Source: Streptomyces sp. SA15
GTDB taxonomy: Bacteria > Actinomycetota > Actinomycetes > Streptomycetales > Streptomycetaceae
Assembly: GCF_002291145.1 (NCBI RefSeq)
Contig: NZ_NTGE01000077.1
Location: forward strand, 32,472-96,471
Length of the DNA stretch: 64,000 bases
Reading direction: 5' to 3'
Shown here in pieces: positions 53,546 through 63,162 of the stretch (the stretch's first letter is position 1; the number at the start of each line of letters is the position of its first letter). Both the position numbers and the translations under genes were made by a program. The notes beneath the pieces were generated by a model that saw only the letters and a program-made list of their open reading frames with translations, was not told the DNA's origin and searched no databases.

Positions 53546-54811
53546 TCAGCGGCGCACCGGCGACGGCGACTCGTTGCGGCTGCTGCCTCCCGGCGCGGGG
53601 ACCGTCCCGCCCGCCGGGATCGTCCCCAGCCGGCGCCGTACCCCTCGGACGAGGGTCGACGCCGTGAAGGTCGCGCCCTGGACGAAGCGCATGGCCGGGC
53701 CGAAGCCGGAGGCGGTCACCAGGCCCGCGAAGAACAGGCCGGGGTGGGAGGACTCGAAGGTGCGCCCGACCGCCGGGGAGCCGTCGGGCAGGGCCGCCAA
53801 CGTCCCGCGCAGTTCGGTGGAGAGCAGTCCGAGCCGGTCGCAGCGCGCCCGGAATCCCGTGGCGGCGATGACGTGTTCGGTCTCCAGGGTGCGCAGGGCG
53901 CCCTCGTGGCTCACCGTGTCCAGCCGTACGCCGCCCGGCACCGCGCAGGCCGCGGCGACCTCATGACCCGGCAGCAGCTCCACCACGCCCTCCACACGGT
54001 CGCGCACCCACCACGCGCCCGCAGGCCCCAGCGCCGTCGTCGCGATGCGTGCCCGGGTCGGCTCAGGCAGCCGCCGGAAGAGGCCGGGGCGCTCGGAGTA
54101 GAACCAGTTCCGCCAGCCGGGGCCGAGCCCGCTGTGCGGGGAGCGGACCGACTGCCACCAGGGGCGCTCCCAGGGCGGCGGCACATCGTTCCACCGCAGC
54201 CGCTCCGCCCGCGCCAGCACCCGTACGCGCGTGCCCTGTTCGGCGAGCAGCGCCGCGGTCTCCAGGGCCGCCTGGCCGCCACCGATGACCGTGACGTCCT
54301 TGCCGCGGAAGCGTTCCAGGTCGCTGTGGTGGCTGCTGTGCGTCACCAGCGCGGGGTGCAGTCCGCGCAGGGCCGGGGGCACCTCGACGAACGGCATCAC
54401 ACCGACCGCCAGCGCCACCGTCCGCGCGTGCAACTCCTCCCCGTCCTCGGTGACCACCGTGAAACCGGCGGGGCCGGGCGACACGCGGGTCACCACGCGC
54501 TCGTCCACCTCCGGTACGGCATGGCGTGCGAACCACAGGCCGTACGCCGCGAACGCCTCGACCGGAATCGGCTTCGCGTGACGTGCCGTCAGGCCCTGCT
54601 CCGCGCAGTACGCGTCCAGGCGGTAGCGCCCGGCCGGATCGGAAAGGTTGGAGGCCCAGGGCTCCGACTTCAGGAACATGCCGCGGGGCATGTTGTCCCG
54701 CCAGGACGCCATGGGCCGGCCGAACACGCGCAGGCTCAGCCCGGCGGCCGCGGCGTGGGACGCGATCGACAGACCGTACGGGCCTGCGCCCACCACCAGA
54801 AGGTCGTACAT
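53546..54811 (-). CDS. FAD/NAD(P)-binding oxidoreductase
   Basis: A 421-residue two-dinucleotide-fold flavoprotein. The FAD site is VVGAGPYGLSIASHAAAAGL at the N-terminus, and the NAD(P) site is VIGGGQAALETAALLAEQG in the middle. The late motif HVIAATGFRARCDRLGLLST and GLFFAGLVTASGFGPAMRFV fit a lysine/ornithine N-monooxygenase-like or thioredoxin-reductase-like enzyme. ATG 54811 is used. The gene lies two bases after the ATP-grasp gene and is the most downstream member of this minus-strand pair. The substrate is unknown. Confidence 0.82.
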   Translation of the reverse strand: MYDLLVVGAGPYGLSIASHAAAAGLSLRVFGRPMASWRDNMPRGMFLKSEPWASNLSDPAGRYRLDAYCAEQGLTARHAKPIPVEAFAAYGLWFARHAVPEVDERVVTRVSPGPAGFTVVTEDGEELHARTVALAVGVMPFVEVPPALRGLHPALVTHSSHHSDLERFRGKDVTVIGGGQAALETAALLAEQGTRVRVLARAERLRWNDVPPPWERPWWQSVRSPHSGLGPGWRNWFYSERPGLFRRLPEPTRARIATTALGPAGAWWVRDRVEGVVELLPGHEVAAACAVPGGVRLDTVSHEGALRTLETEHVIAATGFRARCDRLGLLSTELRGTLAALPDGSPAVGRTFESSHPGLFFAGLVTASGFGPAMRFVQGATFTASTLVRGVRRRLGTIPAGGTVPAPGGSSRNESPSPVRR

Positions 54812-54813
54812 CG

Positions 54814-56070
54814 TCAACTGCTCGCTTTCTCGTTGTCGGTAAAGGAGGGCGAGGTCGCCCGGGGAATCAGGCGTGGCGCCGGCGCCGCCGCCTCCGTCGT
54901 GCCCAACCGCTCCCGCAGCCGCTGGGACACATGACGGCCCCACATGGCCCACATCGCCCATCCGGGAACGCGGTCGTCCGGGGCGTACCAGGCCAGTTCG
55001 CGCCCGCTCGGCGCAGGACGCAGCGCGGCGAGCGGCGCGTAGTTCTCCACCACGAACGCCCGCCCGACCCTCGGGGCCCCGTCCGGCAGCGGACGGCCCG
55101 TCAGGTCCAGGTGCAGGGCCCGTACGACGTCCAGCCCCGCGCTGTCCGTGAAGAGCCGGAACTGGGCGCCGGGGCGCGGGTTGAAGTCGAGCAGGTGATA
55201 GCGGCCCGTCGTGCCGCAGCGGCGGAAGTCGAGGTCGAAGATGCCGCGGTAGCCCAGCTCGCCGGCGAGCCGCTCGGCCAGCGCCTGCACCTGCGTGTTG
55301 GGCGTCCAGCAGCCCACCGCGGTCAGCCCCGCTCCGCGCGGCCAGGACAGCTGCTTGCGGCCCGGCCCGCCGGCGCGCACGGCACCCGAGTGGTCGGCGT
55401 AGCCGTGGAAGAACCAGTCCCGGTCCTCCCCCGGGGGCAGATACGCCTGCAGCAGCAGCCGGCTGCCCGCCTCCTCGACGCGCAGGTACAGCTCCTGCGC
55501 CTGCTGCACGGAGTGCACCAGCACCGTGCTGCGCAGCCCGCTGCCGGCGGGCAGCAGCCAGGGCCGGCTCCACTTCGCCACCAGCGGCAGCCCGAGTCGC
55601 CGTACGTCTTCGGCGACCCGCGCCGGACTGTCCGGGACCAGCGTCACCGGGTGCGGGACGCCCGCGGACGCGCACACGGCGGCCAGTTCCGCCTTGTCGG
55701 CGACGCGTTCGGCCAGCGTGCCCGCCATCGCCGGCAGCAGGTAGGAGGGGACGAGTTCGTCCCGCATCCGGCCCACTGCGATCGCGCTCGCGTCGTCCAG
55801 CGGGACCAGGACGGCGGGACGCGCGACCCGGTCGGCCACGCGGCGCAGCACGGCGAGGATGTCGTCCGGGGACGCTCCCGGGAGCGGCGGGGGATGCATC
55901 TGCCGTACGTAACGGGAGGAGTGGACGGGACTTCTCGCCGAGTCGGCGACGACATGCACCTCCACTCCCGCCCTGCCGAGCGAACGCACGGCCCCCAGCG
56001 TTCCGTGGTGAAAGGGATTCCGGTCGATCCGCAGCAAAACGGCGGGGACGCGGGTGTCGAGAAGCGACAC
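54814..56070 (-). CDS. ATP-grasp ligase-like protein
   Basis: A 418-residue carbamoyl-phosphate-synthase-like ATP-grasp protein. The N-terminal domain (PAVLLRIDRNPFHHGTLGAV, RSLGRAGVEVHVVADSARSP) is followed by LADK-type ATP contact and GIFDLDFRRC, and YHLLDFNPRPGAQFRLFTDS holds the Mg-binding Asp/Asn. Members ligate amino acids to carboxylates or modify cell-surface compounds. Tight coupling to the FAD enzyme suggests a two-step modification, possibly of a polysaccharide component. Confidence 0.82.
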   Translation of the reverse strand: MSLLDTRVPAVLLRIDRNPFHHGTLGAVRSLGRAGVEVHVVADSARSPVHSSRYVRQMHPPPLPGASPDDILAVLRRVADRVARPAVLVPLDDASAIAVGRMRDELVPSYLLPAMAGTLAERVADKAELAAVCASAGVPHPVTLVPDSPARVAEDVRRLGLPLVAKWSRPWLLPAGSGLRSTVLVHSVQQAQELYLRVEEAGSRLLLQAYLPPGEDRDWFFHGYADHSGAVRAGGPGRKQLSWPRGAGLTAVGCWTPNTQVQALAERLAGELGYRGIFDLDFRRCGTTGRYHLLDFNPRPGAQFRLFTDSAGLDVVRALHLDLTGRPLPDGAPRVGRAFVVENYAPLAALRPAPSGRELAWYAPDDRVPGWAMWAMWGRHVSQRLRERLGTTEAAAPAPRLIPRATSPSFTDNEKASS

Positions 56071-56240
56071 GAATTCTCCTCCTTCTTTCGGATCGGCTCA
56101 CCCGCACGGGCGAGCGTCAGCACTCGAAAGCCCCAACGGCAATGGCGCCATTGGCTTTTCTGTGCCTGACTTCATATGACTGCTCGTCAATAAGCGGAAC
56201 TGAGGCAGAAGGCCGGACGAGAGCGAAGAAAGGAGCAGGC

Positions 56241-57479
56241 ATGGCCCCACAGCACAAGCGGGTCCGGGTCGGCTGGCTGGCCGCGGGCGCGGTGGCGGTC
56301 ACCGCGTCGGCCGCCCTGGCGTCCGGTCCCCGGGCGGGGGTGGAGGTGGTGCGCCCCGACGACCCTCGCCCGCCGGTGCCGACCCCGACGACCAGCCCGG
56401 TGACCAGCCCGACGACCACCCCCGGGACCACCCCGCCACCGGGCAAGGAGGTCCCGGCCTTCGGTGCCTTCCTCAAGTCCGACGAACGTGGCGTGGCCCG
56501 CATGGCACTGTTCAGCCACTGGCTGGGCGGCGCCGAGCTCCGCGTCGGCCACACCTATCTGCCCGGCCACCGCTGGCGCGACATCGAGGGCGCCCCCGGC
56601 TTCCTCGACGCGTGGGCGAACTGGCGCAACAAGAAGGCCGACCGGATGCTCGTCCTCAATGTCCCCATGCAGGAGCGCAACGAGGAGGGCGTCTCCGACG
56701 ACGAGGTCCGGCAGCTGGTGCGGCAGGGCGCTGCCGGGAAGTTCGATCACCACTTCCGCGCCCTCGCCGAACGGCTGGTCGAGCTGAAGGTGCCGGACAC
56801 GGTCCTCGTGCTCGGCTGGGAGATGAACGGCACCACGTACACCCATCGCTGCGGGCCGGACCCGGAGGCCTGGAAGAAGTACTGGAACAGGATCGTCACC
56901 ACCATGCGTTCGGTGCCGGGCCAGAAGTTCCGGTTCGATTTCACGCCGACCCGTGGCCGGGACGCGATTCCCTGGACGCAGTGCTATCCGGGAGACGACA
57001 CGGTCGACATCATCGGCATGGATTCCTACGACCAGCCGGCCGGGATGTCCTTCGACGAGCAGGTGAAAGAGCCCTACGGCCTTCAGGCACATGTGGATTT
57101 CGCGAAGGCCCACGGCAAACCCATCTCGTATCCGGAGTGGGGACTCTTCCGCAACGGCGACAATCCCGAGTACATGCGGCGCATGCTCGCGTGGATCGAC
57201 GAGCACAGGCCGCTCTACAACACGCTGACCGACTACTGCCCGCACGGCGTGTGGCAGTGCGAGGCCAACCCCAAGTCGTCCCACCTCTACCGGTCCGCCC
57301 TCCTCGGCCGCACCGAGGCGACCCCGACCCCGAACCCGAACCCGACGACCACCTCCACACCGAAGCCGACCACTCCCACCCCACCGCCGTCCCCGGCGGA
57401 CTGCACGCCGCTGGAACTGGGCAGCTGGGTGGAGCACTGGCTCGGCGGGCAGCTCTGCGTCCGCTTCGACTGGTGGTAG
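56241..57479 (+). CDS. Secreted GH26-like glycoside hydrolase
   Basis: The 412-residue enzyme starts at ATG 56241, after AAGGAG. An N-terminal membrane or signal segment (VGWLAAGAVAVTASAALASG) precedes a Pro/Thr linker. The TIM-barrel catalytic domain has acid/base Glu194 in VLGWEMNG and nucleophile Glu299 in SYPEWGLF, the GH26 mannanase-type arrangement. A second Pro/Thr linker leads to a very short C-terminal tail with two Cys (CTPLELGSWVEHWLGG). It probably trims or releases the polysaccharide made by the surrounding genes. It is the only plus-strand gene of the locus. Confidence 0.85.
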   Translation: MAPQHKRVRVGWLAAGAVAVTASAALASGPRAGVEVVRPDDPRPPVPTPTTSPVTSPTTTPGTTPPPGKEVPAFGAFLKSDERGVARMALFSHWLGGAELRVGHTYLPGHRWRDIEGAPGFLDAWANWRNKKADRMLVLNVPMQERNEEGVSDDEVRQLVRQGAAGKFDHHFRALAERLVELKVPDTVLVLGWEMNGTTYTHRCGPDPEAWKKYWNRIVTTMRSVPGQKFRFDFTPTRGRDAIPWTQCYPGDDTVDIIGMDSYDQPAGMSFDEQVKEPYGLQAHVDFAKAHGKPISYPEWGLFRNGDNPEYMRRMLAWIDEHRPLYNTLTDYCPHGVWQCEANPKSSHLYRSALLGRTEATPTPNPNPTTTSTPKPTTPTPPPSPADCTPLELGSWVEHWLGGQLCVRFDWW

Positions 57480-57532
57480 CCCACCCGTTGGCCCACCCGT
57501 CGGCGCACCGGCCGGCCCGGTCGTCCCCGCCG

Positions 57533-58210
57533 TCATCGCACATCGGCGGCGGCGGCCGGGCCGGGCACCGACGCGGCGGGGACGGGATCGTCGTCCTGGC
57601 CGGTCTTCCTCGGCCGCGCCAGCAGAGCCAGACCGCACAGCAGCCCGCCCGCGCTCGCACCCACCAAAGAGGTCACCGCCGGTGACGCGGACGTCGGCTC
57701 CGTCGGCTTCACCGCCCGCGAGAACTGCACGAGCCGGACCTGTGTGTTGCCGCTCGTGTGGTCCGCGTGCCGGGTCAGCGCGCGGGAGACCGCGTTGGCC
57801 ATGTCGACGGCGAGGCCGGGGCGCGCGGAGGTGGCCGAGACGGCGACCATCGGCGCGTCCGGCGAGGTCGCCGTGCGCACGCTGCGCTGCAGTGTCCGCA
57901 CCGGCACGCCCGCCCACACCTGCGCGTCCCCGAGCACCGCGAGCTGCGTGGCGACCCGGCCGTACGCCTGCGCGAAACCGAGGGCGGAGTCCGGGCCGGA
58001 GCCGGCCTTCGCGGTCGGTACGGCGATGACGTAGCTGGTGGCCGTGTACGTCGGGGGTGTGAGCAGGCCGTACGCGCCGCCCACCAGGCCCCCGACGAGG
58101 GTGCCGGCCGCGAGCACGGACCAGGACGGCAGCCTCCCGACACGGGCCCTGACACGGGCCCGGACACGGTCCAGGGACAGGCGCTGCTGACGGGTCGGGG
58201 TGTCGGTCAT
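57533..58210 (-). CDS. Polysaccharide chain-length determinant-like protein
   Basis: A 225-residue Wzz/CapA-type membrane protein. The N-terminal membrane helix SWSVLAAGTLVGGLVGGAYG is followed by TPPTYTATSYVIAVPTAKAG, typical of the family. A helical external domain leads to the second membrane helix SLVGASAGGLLCGLALLARP near 187-205 and a short cytoplasmic tail. No tyrosine-kinase domain is attached. The start overlaps the glycosyltransferase stop by four bases. Confidence 0.85.
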   Translation of the reverse strand: MTDTPTRQQRLSLDRVRARVRARVGRLPSWSVLAAGTLVGGLVGGAYGLLTPPTYTATSYVIAVPTAKAGSGPDSALGFAQAYGRVATQLAVLGDAQVWAGVPVRTLQRSVRTATSPDAPMVAVSATSARPGLAVDMANAVSRALTRHADHTSGNTQVRLVQFSRAVKPTEPTSASPAVTSLVGASAGGLLCGLALLARPRKTGQDDDPVPAASVPGPAAAADVR

Positions 58211-59367
58211 GACGGGCTGACTCCCAGAGGTGACAGAGGTGAGAGGGACGAGGACGAACCGGAGACCGCGGCCGCGTACACGTCCATGAGGCGCGCCGCG
58301 CTGCGGGTGATGCTGTGGCGGTGCGCGGCCTCCGGTACGGTGCGCGGCCGGGGGCCCGCCGCCCGGACCTCGGCGATCGCGCGGGCGTACGCCTCGTGTC
58401 CGCCGCGCACGCGCCGGGCGCCGGAGGCGGACGGCGGCAGGTCCTCGATCGCCGGGCAGGAGGCGTAGAGCACGGGCAGGCCGGAGGCCAGCGCCTCCAC
58501 CGCCGCCAGGCCGAAGGCCTCCTCCGGCGACGGGGACGCGAGCAGGTCCATCGCGGCGGTGAGCGAGGGCAGGTCGGGGCCGGGGGAGCCGTCGGCGACG
58601 TAGGGACGCTCGCCGGTGAACAGGACGCGGTCGGCGACGCCGGCCTCGTGCGCCGTGCGGCGCAGGACGTGCTCCTCGGGGCCGCCGCCCACCAGCAGCA
58701 GCCAGTGGTCGTCCGGGAGCCGGGTGAGCGCGTGGATGAGGACGTCGAACCGCTTGCCCCGGGCGAGCCGGCCGACGCCCCCGACGACCCACGCGCCCTC
58801 CGGCAGGCCGAGGCGCCGGCGGGTGCGCTCGCGCCGCTCCGCGTCGAAGCGGAAGCGGTCCAGGTCGATGCCGTTCGGGACGACCTCGATGCGGGGCGCG
58901 GGCACGCCCCAGCGCTTCAGGCGCTCGGCCACCGCCGAGGAGACGGCGACCGTCGCCGAACCGAGCCGCTCGCTGGCGAGGTACAGCGCGCGCACCCCTG
59001 CCGTCAGCCTGCGGCCCTCCATCTGCGAGTCGCCCAGGGAGTGTTCGGTGGCGACGACCGCGCGGACCCCGGCGACGCGGGCGGCCAGACGGCCGTAGAC
59101 ACAGGCCCGGTACAGGTGCGTGTGCACCAGGTCGTAGCCGCCGGAGCGGATCAGCTTCACCAGGCGCGGGAGCGCGGCCAGGTCGCGGTTGCCGCCCATG
59201 CCGAGATGCACGACGCGGACGCCGTCGGCGGTGAGGCCCTCGGCGACCGCACCGGGGTTGGTGAGCGTCACGACGTCGCAGTCGACGGGCAGATGACGCA
59301 GCAGCAGACGCAGCTGCTGCTCGGCCCCGCCGACGCCGAGGCCGGTGATGATGTGCAGAGCCCTCAT
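58207..59367 (-). CDS. Glycosyltransferase family 4
   Basis: A 386-residue GT-B enzyme. The N-terminal ALHIITGLGVGGAEQQLRLL (acceptor side) and the C-terminal donor site with VVGGVGRLARGKRFDVLIHA and LASPSPEEAFGLAAVEALAS (EX7E) are clear. It is a retaining transferase acting on a lipid-linked repeat unit at the inner membrane face. It lies one base downstream of the deacetylase gene and overlaps the Wzz-like gene. Confidence 0.9.
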   Translation of the reverse strand: MRALHIITGLGVGGAEQQLRLLLRHLPVDCDVVTLTNPGAVAEGLTADGVRVVHLGMGGNRDLAALPRLVKLIRSGGYDLVHTHLYRACVYGRLAARVAGVRAVVATEHSLGDSQMEGRRLTAGVRALYLASERLGSATVAVSSAVAERLKRWGVPAPRIEVVPNGIDLDRFRFDAERRERTRRRLGLPEGAWVVGGVGRLARGKRFDVLIHALTRLPDDHWLLLVGGGPEEHVLRRTAHEAGVADRVLFTGERPYVADGSPGPDLPSLTAAMDLLASPSPEEAFGLAAVEALASGLPVLYASCPAIEDLPPSASGARRVRGGHEAYARAIAEVRAAGPRPRTVPEAAHRHSITRSAARLMDVYAAAVSGSSSSLSPLSPLGVSPS

Positions 59368-59368
59368 C

Positions 59369-60139
59369 TCACAGGCCCTCCACCGGGCGCCGGCGCAGCC
59401 GGTGCAGCCAGTGCTTGAGGTGCAGGCGCCAGGCCGTGTCGTCCTGGCCGACGTACACGCGCGGCAGGGCGTGCGGACCGGTCAGCGGGCCGGGGTCGAT
59501 GGCGCAGGCGTAGGCGTATCCCGCTTCCCGTACGGCCTCTACGGCGCGGGCGTCGACCGTGCCGTACGGGTAGCAGAAGCCGTCGACCCGGGTGCCGGTC
59601 AACTCCTCGAGCCGCGCGCGGCTTTCTGCGACCTCGGTCTTGAGGGTGAGGTCGTCCGCCTTGGTGAGGTCGACGTGCGTCAGCCCGTGCGAGCCGATCT
59701 CCACGCCCTCGGCGGCCGCGTGCCGGATGCCGTCCGCGGTCAGCAGCGGCTTGCGCGGGCCGAGCGGGTCCCAGGCGTTGTCGCCGCCGAGTCGTCCGGG
59801 CAGTACGAAGAGGGTCGCGCCGCAGTTCCAGCGGCGCAGCAGCGGCAGGGCGTCGGTGACGAAGTCGGCGTACCCGTCGTCGAAGGTGAGCCCGACCATG
59901 CGCCGCCCCTCGCCCCGGGCGCGGGAGGCGAGCAGCTTGGCCACGGACACGCCCCGCAGCCCGCGCCGGCGCAGCCAGGCCAGCTGCCTCTCCAGCCGCT
60001 CCGGCGTGACCGTGATGCGGTACGGGTCGTCCGAGCAGTCGCCCACCGAGTGGTACATCGCCACCCATGGGACCGGGGCCGAGCCCGGGCGCGGGGCGGG
60101 GAGTCTGCCGGCGTGGACGGAATCAACGGAAGCGACCAT
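59369..60139 (-). CDS. Polysaccharide deacetylase (CE4)
   Basis: A 256-residue NodB-homology enzyme. Catalytic TFDDGY at 85-90 and metal ligands His151 and His155 in IGSHGLTHVDLTK are intact, with RVDGFCYPYGTVDARAVEAV later. It removes N- or O-acetyl groups from the polymer. No signal peptide is visible, so it may act on lipid-linked precursor at the cytoplasmic face. The gene overlaps the flippase gene by 17 bases. Confidence 0.9.
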   Translation of the reverse strand: MVASVDSVHAGRLPAPRPGSAPVPWVAMYHSVGDCSDDPYRITVTPERLERQLAWLRRRGLRGVSVAKLLASRARGEGRRMVGLTFDDGYADFVTDALPLLRRWNCGATLFVLPGRLGGDNAWDPLGPRKPLLTADGIRHAAAEGVEIGSHGLTHVDLTKADDLTLKTEVAESRARLEELTGTRVDGFCYPYGTVDARAVEAVREAGYAYACAIDPGPLTGPHALPRVYVGQDDTAWRLHLKHWLHRLRRRPVEGL

Positions 60140-61817
60140 GTGTGAGCCTTCGGGTGAGGGTGCGTACGAAGCGCAGTGCGGACGGGGAGCCCTGGGCGCC
60201 CAGCGCCCAGGAGAGCGGGATGAAGACGACGGTCACGGTCACGCAGCCGGACACCAGACCGGCCTCCGGGGACGGAAGCCGGCCGGCGACGAACGCCCCG
60301 GCGACGGTGGCGACGACGGCGGCGCACACGGGCCTGCTCAGCTCGGCCAGTACCTGCCGGACGCGGATCGAGACGCCGTAGGGGGTGTTCGGTCGCGTCG
60401 TTCGCAGGCCGGCGAGCATCAGGGCCGCCGTGACGGTGATGCCGAGGGCGTTGGCGGCGGCGATCCCCTCGACGCCCCAGGGACGCACGGTCGCGGCGCC
60501 GACCAGGGACGTCACGGCGATGCCCGCGGCCATCGCGCCGAAGGGATACCAGGTGGGCCGGCCCGCCGAGAAGTACGAGCGGAGCAGGGCGCCCACCAGG
60601 GTCTGGCCCAGCAGCCCGAGGGCGTACACGCGCATGACGTCCGCGGTCGCCGCGGTGTCGCTCGCGGTGAACGCGCCTCGCTGGAAGAGCAGTTCGACCA
60701 TCTGCGGGGCACAGGCGATCACCGCGCACATGCCCAGCAGCACCAGACAGGAGGCCAGCGACAGATCCCGCTCGACGCGGCTGCGGGCCTTTTCGGTGTC
60801 GCCGTCCGCGAGCGCCCGCGCCACCACCGGGAAGGTGACCGTGCACACCATCAGCGACAGCGTCATCGGGATCTGGGCCACCTTCTGCGCGTAGTTCAGG
60901 TGCGAGATGGCCCCGGAGTGCAGGGTGGAGGCGAGGAAGCGTTCGACGAGGACCTGCGACTGGCGGCACAGGGCGAACAGGAGTACGGCGGCGACCAGGG
61001 CGAGTTGCATCGGCCGCGCCTCCACGTCGGCCCCGGCCGCGCCGAGGGCCGGCCTGCGTGACACCAGTTGCCGCCACAGCGACGGCAGTTGCACCGCCAC
61101 CATCAGGCAGCCGCCCGCCGCGACCCCGACCGCGGCGGAGCGCACGCCCCAGCCGTCGCCGAACAGGAACATCGCGGCGATGATGCCGGTGTTGTAGGCG
61201 ATGTAGATCGCCGCGGGCGCGAGGAAACGGCGGTGGGCCCGCAGAGCGGCGCTGCAGTACCCGGCGAGCCCGAAGGTCAGCACGCAGGTCGCCGTCAGCC
61301 GGGTGCAGTCGGCGGCGAGGCGGGGGTCCGGCAGGCCGGGCGCGAGGGCCTGGACCAGGTAGGGAGCCGTGCCGGCGACCAGCGCGGCCACCGCGGCGAA
61401 GGCGAGACACAGGCGGGGCAGGGTGGCGGCGACCAGGGCGCGGACCGGGTCGCCGGCGGCGCCCCGGGCGCGGCGGGCCAGCGCCATGCTGAACGCCGGG
61501 ATCAGCGCGATCGCCAGCCCGTCCTCGATCAGCAGCGTCGCGGCGAACTCCGGCACTGTCCACGCGACCAGGAAGGCGTCCGTGTCGCTCCCGGCACCGA
61601 ACAGCCGCGCCAGCGCCTGGTCGCGCACCAGGCCGAGCAGGGAGGCGGCGATGGACAGCGACGCCGTGACGAGCGCGGCCCTGGCGAGGAACTTCCGGGA
61701 GGACGGGGCCGAGGCCGGGTCGGCGCCGTCCCCGGCCGGGGTGGCGGCACGCGCCGCGGGTACGGTCGCCGCGGAGTCCTTCTCGGATCCGGGGGGTTGC
61801 GAAGGCACCACCGTCAT
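60123..61817 (-). CDS. MurJ/MviN-family lipid-linked oligosaccharide flippase
   Basis: A 564-residue MATE/MOP-fold protein with about 14 helices and the MviN hallmarks LLGLVRDQALARLFGAGSDT, DAFLVAWTVPEFAATLL and VLLERFLASTL-type motifs. ATG 61817 is used. An N-terminal soluble tail of 40 residues is low complexity. Because it is in a polysaccharide locus, it more likely flips the repeat unit (Wzx-like) than lipid II. Overlaps the polymerase gene by four bases. Confidence 0.88.
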   Translation of the reverse strand: MTVVPSQPPGSEKDSAATVPAARAATPAGDGADPASAPSSRKFLARAALVTASLSIAASLLGLVRDQALARLFGAGSDTDAFLVAWTVPEFAATLLIEDGLAIALIPAFSMALARRARGAAGDPVRALVAATLPRLCLAFAAVAALVAGTAPYLVQALAPGLPDPRLAADCTRLTATCVLTFGLAGYCSAALRAHRRFLAPAAIYIAYNTGIIAAMFLFGDGWGVRSAAVGVAAGGCLMVAVQLPSLWRQLVSRRPALGAAGADVEARPMQLALVAAVLLFALCRQSQVLVERFLASTLHSGAISHLNYAQKVAQIPMTLSLMVCTVTFPVVARALADGDTEKARSRVERDLSLASCLVLLGMCAVIACAPQMVELLFQRGAFTASDTAATADVMRVYALGLLGQTLVGALLRSYFSAGRPTWYPFGAMAAGIAVTSLVGAATVRPWGVEGIAAANALGITVTAALMLAGLRTTRPNTPYGVSIRVRQVLAELSRPVCAAVVATVAGAFVAGRLPSPEAGLVSGCVTVTVVFIPLSWALGAQGSPSALRFVRTLTRRLTHGRFR

Positions 61818-63157
61818 CGCGCCAGGGCCCCCTCGACGCGCTCCGGCGCCGCGCCCCGCGGCATGACGTCCCCCCGCTTGTCGCCGGCCAGCGCCCACCA
61901 CGCCACGAGCCCCAGGGCCACCCCGGTCAGCACGGTCGAGGGGCCGCCGATGTCTCCGTACACGAAGTCGGTCAGCAGCCAGACCAGCAGCCCGCAGGCG
62001 ACGAGCGCGCAGTCGGGTCCCGGCCCGCGGCCGCGGACGCGCAGCAGCCTGCGCAGTGCGCACACCAGCAGCGCCAGCCAGCTCCCGGCGAGCCCGAGCA
62101 GCCCGATCAGGCCCTGCTCGCTCAGCACCAGCAGGTACATGTTGTGCGGCGACAGCAGCGGCTGCCTGTCATACGTCACTCCCGCGCCGTTGATGTCGCT
62201 GGCGGACGACAGCGCCAGGGTGGCGTGCCCGTCCCGGTACTCGGGAAAGCCCTTCAACCCGACGCCGGTCAGGGGGTGTTGGCGCCACATGTCGGTGGCG
62301 GACGCCCACAGGGTGTACCGGTCGACGACGGACTGGTCCGGGGCGTCCGTGACCTGCGTGATGCTGTCGATCCGCTGCTGCAAGAGCTCCGTACCGACGC
62401 CGAACCCGCCCACCAGGACCACGCCCGTGGCGGCCACGGCGGCGGCCACCTTCAGCGCGCGCCGCAGCCCGGCCAGCGCCAGCTGCACGGCGCAGGTCAG
62501 GGCGGTCGCGATCCAGGCGCCCCGGCTGAAGGAGAGCGCGAGCGGCACCAGCAGCGCCAGAGCGCACCCGGCGGCGGTCGCCCGCCGCCGTACCGACGCC
62601 GGGCCCAGCGCGATGCCGACCGCGCACACCAGGCCGAGGGAGACCGCCGTCGCCATGCCCATCACGTCGTGCGCCCCGAAGGTGCCCACCGCCCGGATGT
62701 TCTCGCCCTGGTAGGAGGCGCCGGTCCCCGTGACGTACTGGTGCACGCCGACGGCGCCCTGACACAGACCGAGCCCCACGAACGACCAGGCCAGCAGCCG
62801 GAAGTCGGCCCGGTCGCGGAGCAGCAGCAGCACGGCCGCCGGGACGAGCACGAAGATCTGCAGATAGCGGCCCAGGCCGGTGAGCCCGGCCGCCGGCGAG
62901 GACGCGTCCACGGCGGCGAGCGCGAGCCCCACGACCGGCAGGCCCAGCACCACGGCCGCGGCGGGCGACAGCGGGCGCCGCCGTTCCCGCAGGAGAAGGA
63001 TCACGCAGTACACCACCGCCAGCCCTGAGACCACGTCGGCGGGCCCGGCGCCGTCCGGCGTCAGCGGCAGGGCCAGCAGGACGGGCACGGCCACCACGGG
63101 CAGGACCGGCGTCAGCGCGGCGGCCCGGCGCGGGAGCGTTGTCAGGGCGTGGCTCAC
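61814..63157 (-). CDS. O-antigen ligase/polymerase-like membrane protein
   Basis: A 447-residue Wzy/WaaL-type protein. GTG 63157 follows GGGAG; the frame to 63226 is antisense noise. It has about 12 helices, the conserved periplasmic loop with WRQHPLTGVGLKGFPEYRDG, and SPHNMYLLVLSEQGLIGLLG. It would polymerise or transfer the flipped repeat units. Coupled to the flippase and lying five bases after the sugar transferase gene. Confidence 0.88.
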   Translation of the reverse strand: MSHALTTLPRRAAALTPVLPVVAVPVLLALPLTPDGAGPADVVSGLAVVYCVILLLRERRRPLSPAAAVVLGLPVVGLALAAVDASSPAAGLTGLGRYLQIFVLVPAAVLLLLRDRADFRLLAWSFVGLGLCQGAVGVHQYVTGTGASYQGENIRAVGTFGAHDVMGMATAVSLGLVCAVGIALGPASVRRRATAAGCALALLVPLALSFSRGAWIATALTCAVQLALAGLRRALKVAAAVAATGVVLVGGFGVGTELLQQRIDSITQVTDAPDQSVVDRYTLWASATDMWRQHPLTGVGLKGFPEYRDGHATLALSSASDINGAGVTYDRQPLLSPHNMYLLVLSEQGLIGLLGLAGSWLALLVCALRRLLRVRGRGPGPDCALVACGLLVWLLTDFVYGDIGGPSTVLTGVALGLVAWWALAGDKRGDVMPRGAAPERVEGALAR

Positions 63158-63162
63158 GTCTC

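Noticed and set aside
60123..61817. Naming the MviN protein murJ
   Set aside because: Its place inside a polysaccharide operon argues for a repeat-unit flippase. The essential murJ gene of streptomycetes is expected elsewhere.
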